Positions 60,138 through 64,000 of a stretch of 64,000 nt of DNA are shown one piece after another. This DNA comes from Saccharopolyspora kobensis. GTDB lineage: Bacteria > Actinomycetota > Actinomycetes > Mycobacteriales > Pseudonocardiaceae. How positions within the stretch are numbered: position 1 is the stretch's first letter; every line of letters begins with the position of its first letter. Location of the stretch: positions 248,001 to 312,000 of the forward strand of contig NZ_FNVB01000010.1 of the NCBI RefSeq assembly GCF_900108315.1, read 5' to 3'. The position numbers were made by a program, and so were the translations under genes. Under the pieces are notes generated by a model. It was not told the origin of the DNA. It did not search any database and saw only the letters and a list, made by a program, of their open reading frames with translations.

Positions 60138-60377
60138 CTACCAGCGACGATCCCGCAACCCTGAGACGAACGTCGCCCACTGCCTCCGAGGGAAGGCCAA
60201 CACGGCCCCACCGGGATCCTTCGAGTCCCGAACCCCGACCACCTCAACCCCAGCAGCCACCTCGACGCAGTTCCCCTCGGCAGCGCTGTACGAGGACTTC
60301 AACCACGCCACCTCGACGCAGTTCGAGGTCGAGCCCGACCTGCTCGACTTCCGCCAGCCGCCTAACTCAGGCGTCAT
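60138..60377 (-). CDS. DUF397 protein with duplicated motif
   Basis: 79 residues. DUF397 pattern W.KSS.S...NCVEVA is present twice in tandem (WRKSSRSGSTSNCVEVAWLK, then SSYSAAEGNCVEVA), followed by VVGVRDSKDPGG and AFPRRQWATFVSGLR. DUF397 proteins are partners of adjacent XRE regulators in actinobacteria (e.g. BldB-like or WhiJ-type pairs). ATG overlaps the stop of that regulator (ATGA). Confidence 0.9.
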   Translation of the reverse strand: MTPELGGWRKSSRSGSTSNCVEVAWLKSSYSAAEGNCVEVAAGVEVVGVRDSKDPGGAVLAFPRRQWATFVSGLRDRRW

Positions 60378-61216
60378 CTCGCCTCGCTCTCGTACTCCTT
60401 CAGGTACTTCTGCAGTATCTCCCGCGAGGTCGCCGAGCTGGAAGCTTGATCGTCCAACCTCTCCACTGCATCGAAGAAGAAGGTCACGTCGTCCGGCTCA
60501 TCGATGAAGGCGCCCGACCTCCGCGCTTCCAGGTAGACGACCGGGCGCGGCTTGCCGAACTCAAAGAGCACGAACGTGCCGCTCAACCCTGCATGCGCAC
60601 CAACGGACAGAGGGATCACTCGGACGGTGATGTTCGGTTCCTCCGAGGTGGAGATGAGCTGGCGCAGCTGATCAGCCATCACCTTGGCTCCGCCAATAGG
60701 CCTTGTCAGAGCGGTTTCATCGATGAAGCAACGCAGCGCTACAGGGTTGCGCTTGGTCAGGATCCCTTGCCTGACTTGGCGAATAGAGACGTGGTCATCG
60801 ATTCTGTCCTCTGGAACGCCGGACGCTTCCATCACCGTTCGCGTGTACGCCCTGGTCTGCAACAAGCCGGGTACGACGTTGAGGGTTACATCAGTGATCG
60901 ACACGGCCCGTTGCTCTGCATCGATCAGCGCCGTCAACTGTTGAGGAAGTTCGCCACCCAGCTCCCACCAAGCCGGCTCGCGGATCTCGCGGGCCATCTT
61001 CAACAGGCGTTCGCGCTCTACACCCTTCACACGGAGCACGTCGAGGATGGCCTCGACGTTGTGCATCAGGATTCCGCGGCGCGCGGTCTCGATGCGACTG
61101 ACCTTCGCCTCGGACCAGCCAAGTACGCGCGCGAGGTCCCGCGCCGTAATGCCTGCCGCATTGCGCGCAGCCCGGAGCTCCTTCGCCAGGGCACGTGCCC
61201 GTGGGGTGTCAGACAT
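60374..61216 (-). CDS. XRE-family regulator with DUF5753 domain (WhiJ-like)
   Basis: 280 residues. N-terminal helix-turn-helix (about 10-65, LRAARNAAGITARDLARVLG WSEAKVSRIE pattern), then a DUF5753 domain (PGLLQTRAYTRTVMEAS, RQVRQGIL, VRVIPLSVGAHAGLSGTF, VVYLEARRSGAFID). WhiJ-type regulators with adjacent DUF397 partners control development or antibiotic genes in Streptomyces. ATG at 61216 preferred over an earlier methionine. Confidence 0.9.
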   Translation of the reverse strand: MSDTPRARALAKELRAARNAAGITARDLARVLGWSEAKVSRIETARRGILMHNVEAILDVLRVKGVERERLLKMAREIREPAWWELGGELPQQLTALIDAEQRAVSITDVTLNVVPGLLQTRAYTRTVMEASGVPEDRIDDHVSIRQVRQGILTKRNPVALRCFIDETALTRPIGGAKVMADQLRQLISTSEEPNITVRVIPLSVGAHAGLSGTFVLFEFGKPRPVVYLEARRSGAFIDEPDDVTFFFDAVERLDDQASSSATSREILQKYLKEYESEAR

Positions 61217-61327
61217 GAACACAGCTTACGAGCGGCCGGGCACCCGTTTGATCTCGCTCTTTCGTGTAATTGCCCAGTTTGCCCGACACGGGCAAGCTTG
61301 CCTGCATCGAGAAAGACGGGAGTCGAA

Positions 61328-61543
61328 ATGTCGACCTACTTGAAGTACGTGTGGCGTCCGGTCACCGGCGGTCGCCACGCTTTCCCCATCGCAGCAACGA
61401 AAACTCCTCACGGCGAGGAGGTCGAGGCCTACTGCGGAGTCACGGCTCCCGCGTCCGAGCTGCATGACCGGTCCGAAGTGGACTGGGTGCGTGAGAGCTC
61501 GTGCATGAAGTGCTGGCGGCATCTCGCCGACAAGGGCCCGTGA
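61328..61543 (+). CDS. Small putative zinc-binding protein (71 aa)
   Basis: 71 residues; YWRPV.GG.HAF-like start (MSTYLKYVWRPVTGGRHAFP) and conserved cysteines CGV...SSCMKCWRHL that could bind a metal. No known domain; similar short proteins often accompany DUF397/XRE pairs. ATG with GGGAG 5 bases upstream. Divergent from the regulator gene. Confidence 0.7.
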   Translation: MSTYLKYVWRPVTGGRHAFPIAATKTPHGEEVEAYCGVTAPASELHDRSEVDWVRESSCMKCWRHLADKGP

Positions 61544-61614
61544 CGCCGTCCGCCTACCGATTGCTGATTTCGCGCGACATCGCGCCACAACCGCCTGCGA
61601 AAGGACACCCCGTC

Positions 61615-61944
61615 ATGTTCTGGATCCAGCTCAGCACGTTCGTCCTGTTCAACGTTCTCCTGGTCGCGTTGATCGCCACACAGGTTCCGTTCGGAGGCTT
61701 GAGATTCGCGACAGGCCAGCATGCCGGAACAGGAGACGGCGAGTACACGGTGTGGCATCTCATCGCCGATGTCGAAGCCGAACGCCATCGCGACGCCGCC
61801 GACGCCGGTGCTCATGCGCGCCGCCGCGAGCGACCACCCATAGCGCTAGACCCTCCAGCACAGCCCGAAAACGGACCTGAACTGCGGTTCCCCGAACTTG
61901 ACCCCGACGACCAGCCCACCGGACGCCACCACCTCCGCACGTAA
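61615..61944 (+). CDS. Small membrane protein with charged tail
   Basis: 109 residues from ATG at 61615. One span (MFWIQLSTFVLFNVLLVALI) followed by a hydrophilic Pro/Arg/Asp-rich tail. An in-frame GTG at 61540 overlaps the stop of the preceding gene (GTGA), so the protein may be 25 residues longer. Unknown function. Confidence 0.6.
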   Translation: MFWIQLSTFVLFNVLLVALIATQVPFGGLRFATGQHAGTGDGEYTVWHLIADVEAERHRDAADAGAHARRRERPPIALDPPAQPENGPELRFPELDPDDQPTGRHHLRT

Positions 61945-62096
61945 AGCGTCGTAAGAACCCGACCCCCGAAGCCGGGTCGGTGCGGCACGACATCCCCCGG
62001 CCACCGCCGCACCGCCCCACCCCGGCGGCCGGGCGCGAACCCCTCCCCGCGCCCGGCCGCCGCCCCCGCAGGTCGTCCTGTTCGGAAGAGTTCCTG

Positions 62097-63275
62097 CTAC
62101 GCCGGAATCGGGGTTTTTGCCGCTGAACTGGTGGTTTTGACTGCGAGGAGCAGGCCCAGGAGAGCGATCACCGCCGCCGTTGGGGCCAGCCAGGGCGTGC
62201 CCGCTGCTGCCAGGACCGTTCCGCCGATCGCCGAGCCGAGGCCCGCTCCGACGTAGATCGCCGAGCCGTTCAGGCCGAGCGCCACCGTCGGGGCGTCCGC
62301 GGCCAGCTCGAACAGGCGGTGCTGCTGCGGCACCATCAGCATTCCGCTGAAGGCGCCCGCTCCGAAGCCGATCAGCAGGGTCGTCGGGAGCGTCAGCGCA
62401 GCCCAGTTGAGCAGGGCGAACACCAGGGCCATGCCGGCCAGCGAGAGCAGCAGGACCCGCTTCGGGCCGAAGCCGTCGGTGCCGCGGCCCGCCAGCGAGT
62501 TGCCCGCCACCTGACCGACGCCGAAGGCCACCAGCACCCACGACAGCATCGCTCCCGGCGCGGCCGATCCGAGCAGCAGCGGCAGGTAGGCGAAGACGGT
62601 GAAGCTGGCGAACATGCCCACGACCGTGATCAGCAGGACCTTCACCACCGCCGGGCGCACCAGGACCGCGAGCCGGTCCCGCAGCCCGACCACTGGCAGC
62701 CGCACCTGCGGCAGCACCGGGATCGCGGCCGCCACCAGCACTCCGACCACGCCGATCGCCCACATCACCGCGCGCCAGCCGAACCACTGCCCGCCCAGCA
62801 CGCCGAGCGGCACGCCGAGCACCGTCGACGCGGTCATCCCGGCGGCCACCGTCGCCAGCGCTCGGCCGCGCTGCTCCGGAGCGGCGAGCGCTCCGGCCAC
62901 CGCGTAGGCGTTCGCCTGGAACGCCGCCGCGCCGAGCGCCGCCAGCACCCTGGCCACCGCCACCACCGCGAACGTCGTGCCGAGCGCCTGCCCCGCCATG
63001 CCGACCGTGAACAGCGCGAGCCCGCCGCCGAGCAGCACCCGCCGGTCCCAGCTCCCGGTCACCGACGCGATGACCGGCGAGCCCACCGCGTAGGTCACCG
63101 CGAACAGCGTCGTCAGCTGACCCGCCACCGATTCGGAAACCCGGAGATCCCGGGCGATTTCGGGCAGCAGCCCGTTGAGGATGAAGCCGTCGGCGCCGAC
63201 CGCGAAGGTGCCCACGGCGAGAACGAGCAGCGTGCTGAACCGCAACCGATCATTCGATGAACGTCGAATCGTCAC
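62097..63275 (-). CDS. MFS drug/metabolite exporter (DHA1 type)
   Basis: 392 residues, 12 membrane segments. DHA1-type signature (motif A-like GSPVIASVTGSWDRRVLLGG between TM2 and TM3, motif C region GAAAFQANAYAVAGALAA). Likely drug or metabolite efflux; substrate not predictable. GTG start, no obvious ribosome site. Divergent from an ArsR gene whose operator-like repeats overlap its start, so it is likely repressed by ArsR. Confidence 0.9.
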   Translation of the reverse strand: MTIRRSSNDRLRFSTLLVLAVGTFAVGADGFILNGLLPEIARDLRVSESVAGQLTTLFAVTYAVGSPVIASVTGSWDRRVLLGGGLALFTVGMAGQALGTTFAVVAVARVLAALGAAAFQANAYAVAGALAAPEQRGRALATVAAGMTASTVLGVPLGVLGGQWFGWRAVMWAIGVVGVLVAAAIPVLPQVRLPVVGLRDRLAVLVRPAVVKVLLITVVGMFASFTVFAYLPLLLGSAAPGAMLSWVLVAFGVGQVAGNSLAGRGTDGFGPKRVLLLSLAGMALVFALLNWAALTLPTTLLIGFGAGAFSGMLMVPQQHRLFELAADAPTVALGLNGSAIYVGAGLGSAIGGTVLAAAGTPWLAPTAAVIALLGLLLAVKTTSSAAKTPIPA

Positions 63276-63333
63276 GGGGCATGATCATGCTGAACCATTC
63301 GATGCTTGTCAAACAATCGAAGGGAAGTAGGCT
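63253..63333. promoter_or_regulatory. Divergent arsR/MFS control region
   Basis: Two inverted repeats share TTCGA..TCGAA: TTCGATGAACGTCGAA (63253-63268) and TTCGAT-N12-ATCGAA (63298-63321). For arsR, -35 TTGTCA (63306-63311), 16 bp spacer, -10 TAGGCT (63328-63333) 8 bases before GTG at 63342, i.e. leaderless or nearly so, with the second repeat over the -35 box. Confidence 0.55.
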
Positions 63334-63341
63334 CGGCGCTC

Positions 63342-63668
63342 GTGACCCGCACGCTCCCGCAACCCGGCCGCAACGATCTGGACATCCTGAAGGTGCTGCA
63401 CGCACTGGCGGATCCGGTGCGGCTCGAACTGCTCCACACCCTCAGCCGCGAGACCGAGCCGTCGGTCTGCTCGCTGGACGCCTACGACGTCGACGTCAGC
63501 GCGCCGACGCTCTCCCACCACTGGCGGGTGCTGCGCGAAGCCGGTCTGACCACGACCTTCGTCAACGGCCGAAACCGCTGGGTGGAGCTGCGCCGCGAGG
63601 ACCTGTCAGCCCGCTTCCCCGGCCTGCTCGAAGCGGTCCTCACCGCCTTCGAACACCGCCCCTCCTGA
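63342..63668 (+). CDS. ArsR-family repressor
   Basis: 108 residues. Winged helix (LHALADPVRLELLHTLSRE, then APTLSHHWRVLREAGLTTTF with SHHWRVLREAGL as recognition helix). The usual metal-binding cysteine motif is absent (one cysteine only), so the effector is probably not a metal. GTG at 63342 fits the leaderless promoter; a TTG at 63306 is possible but unlikely. Probably represses the divergent MFS pump. Confidence 0.88.
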   Translation: MTRTLPQPGRNDLDILKVLHALADPVRLELLHTLSRETEPSVCSLDAYDVDVSAPTLSHHWRVLREAGLTTTFVNGRNRWVELRREDLSARFPGLLEAVLTAFEHRPS

Positions 63669-63679
63669 CCCCTCGAGAC

Positions 63680-63821
63680 GCAATTTCAATTGAAATTTGA
63701 CGTCAAATTTCAATTGAAATCGCACGAAATCGGACGTGCCGTCGGCGTGTCGGGTGCCCGACGCGCCGACGGCGCGCGCAACTTCCATTGAAATCGAAGG
63801 GCTGATTTCCATTGAAATTGC
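63680..63821. repeat. Composite palindromic element (family E), copy 2
   Basis: Three parts as at 7935-8080: an A+T-rich inverted repeat (CAATTTCAATTGAAATTT pairing with AAATTTCAATTGAAAT, centre TTTGACGTCAAA), a G+C hairpin (GTCGGCGTGTCGGG 63741-63754 with CCCGACGCGCCGAC 63757-63770), and CAACTTCCATTGAAATC plus GATTTCCATTGAAATTGC (63778-63821). Immediately after the arsR stop. Confidence 0.85.
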
Positions 63822-63822
63822 G

Positions 63823-64000
63823 GACCCCGGGGTCCCCGGCCCCCGGCCCCCGGGGACCCCGGGACACCGGACACCGGATCCCCGGGACACCGGACACCGG
63901 ACACCGGACACCGGGACACCGGGTCCCCAGACACCGGGGCACCGGGCACCGGGCACCGGATCCCCAGGGCACCGAGGCACCAGGGCACCGGGCACCGGGC
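63823..64000. repeat. G+C-rich minisatellite (GACACCGG-type), continuing past window end
   Basis: A run of 8-9 base units around GGACACCGG and GGCACCGGGC, with CCCCGGGG interruptions, from 63823 to the end of the window. On the minus strand it can be read as VPGxxCPG-like codons, but no gene start, ribosome site or codon pattern supports translation, so I call it a non-coding tandem repeat. Confidence 0.7.

Noticed and set aside
63823..64000. Minus-strand VPG/CPG repeat protein
   Set aside because: Frame is open only because of the repeat; it has no start signal or upstream gene features inside the window.

Overview
The window is about 72% G+C by eye, with many GTG/TTG starts, ATGA/GTGA overlaps and actinobacterial markers (WhiD, BldM, a His-tailed GroEL1, ESX/WXG100 proteins, DUF397/XRE and IclR regulators). 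The backbone order groEL1-groES-tsaD-rimI-tsaB ... tsaE ... alr ... glmS ... glmM-rpsI-rplM-esx pair resembles the Mycobacterium tuberculosis Rv3417c-Rv3446c stretch, while adjacent bldM and whiD recall Streptomyces. The best guess is a mycelial Pseudonocardiales genome close to Saccharopolyspora. This is inferred from gene content, not from a database search.

Layout. (1) 1-4.9 kb: development and heat shock (bldM-like regulator with a degenerate receiver, MerR regulator, whiD, groEL1, groES with CIRCE). (2) 5.5-10.7 kb: Tat-exported PhoD phosphatase, a DUF218 membrane protein, and the tRNA t6A genes tsaD-rimI-tsaB. (3) 10.7-35.4 kb: a metabolic island placed between tsaB and tsaE. It holds allantoinase, an arylmalonate decarboxylase-like/GAF fusion, the glycerate pathway from glyoxylate (glycerate kinase, Gcl, tartronate semialdehyde reductase, Hyi), the uric acid operon (uraD-uraH-uricase) with a purine permease, malate synthase and an AllR-like IclR regulator. 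Together these turn urate to allantoin and salvage the resulting glyoxylate through glycerate and malate; allantoicase is not in the window. Inside the island is an unrelated block: a secreted subtilase, an Arg/Ser-repeat protein next to a protein kinase, and three tandem secreted propeller-like paralogs. (4) 35.5-43.6 kb: dedA, tsaE, hydrolase, alr, nnrD, glmS. (5) 43.6-60 kb: type VII secretion (ESX-4-like) substrates and accessories around glmM-rpsI-rplM. These include DUF3558-like proteins, a 989-residue repeat protein, an EspC-like protein, six tiny single-span membrane proteins, a WXG100 pair, an Hsp70/TIGR03931 fusion, EspG and a PPE-like protein. EccB/C/D/MycP are not present. (6) 60-64 kb: DUF397/XRE pair, small orphans, an ArsR-controlled MFS pump and a G+C-rich minisatellite.

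The most striking feature is the set of short dispersed palindromes placed after genes. One is a 44-46 bp family centred on GCTATAGC. A second is an A+T-rich double palindrome built on ATTTCAATTGAAAT with compensatory changes between arms; two copies are assembled into an identical 140-146 bp composite. A third is a roughly 150 bp family containing CACCGCCGCGGGTTCTCAG. They look like terminators or non-autonomous repeats and recur across all functional blocks. No rRNA, tRNA, CRISPR array, insertion sequence or prophage was seen.
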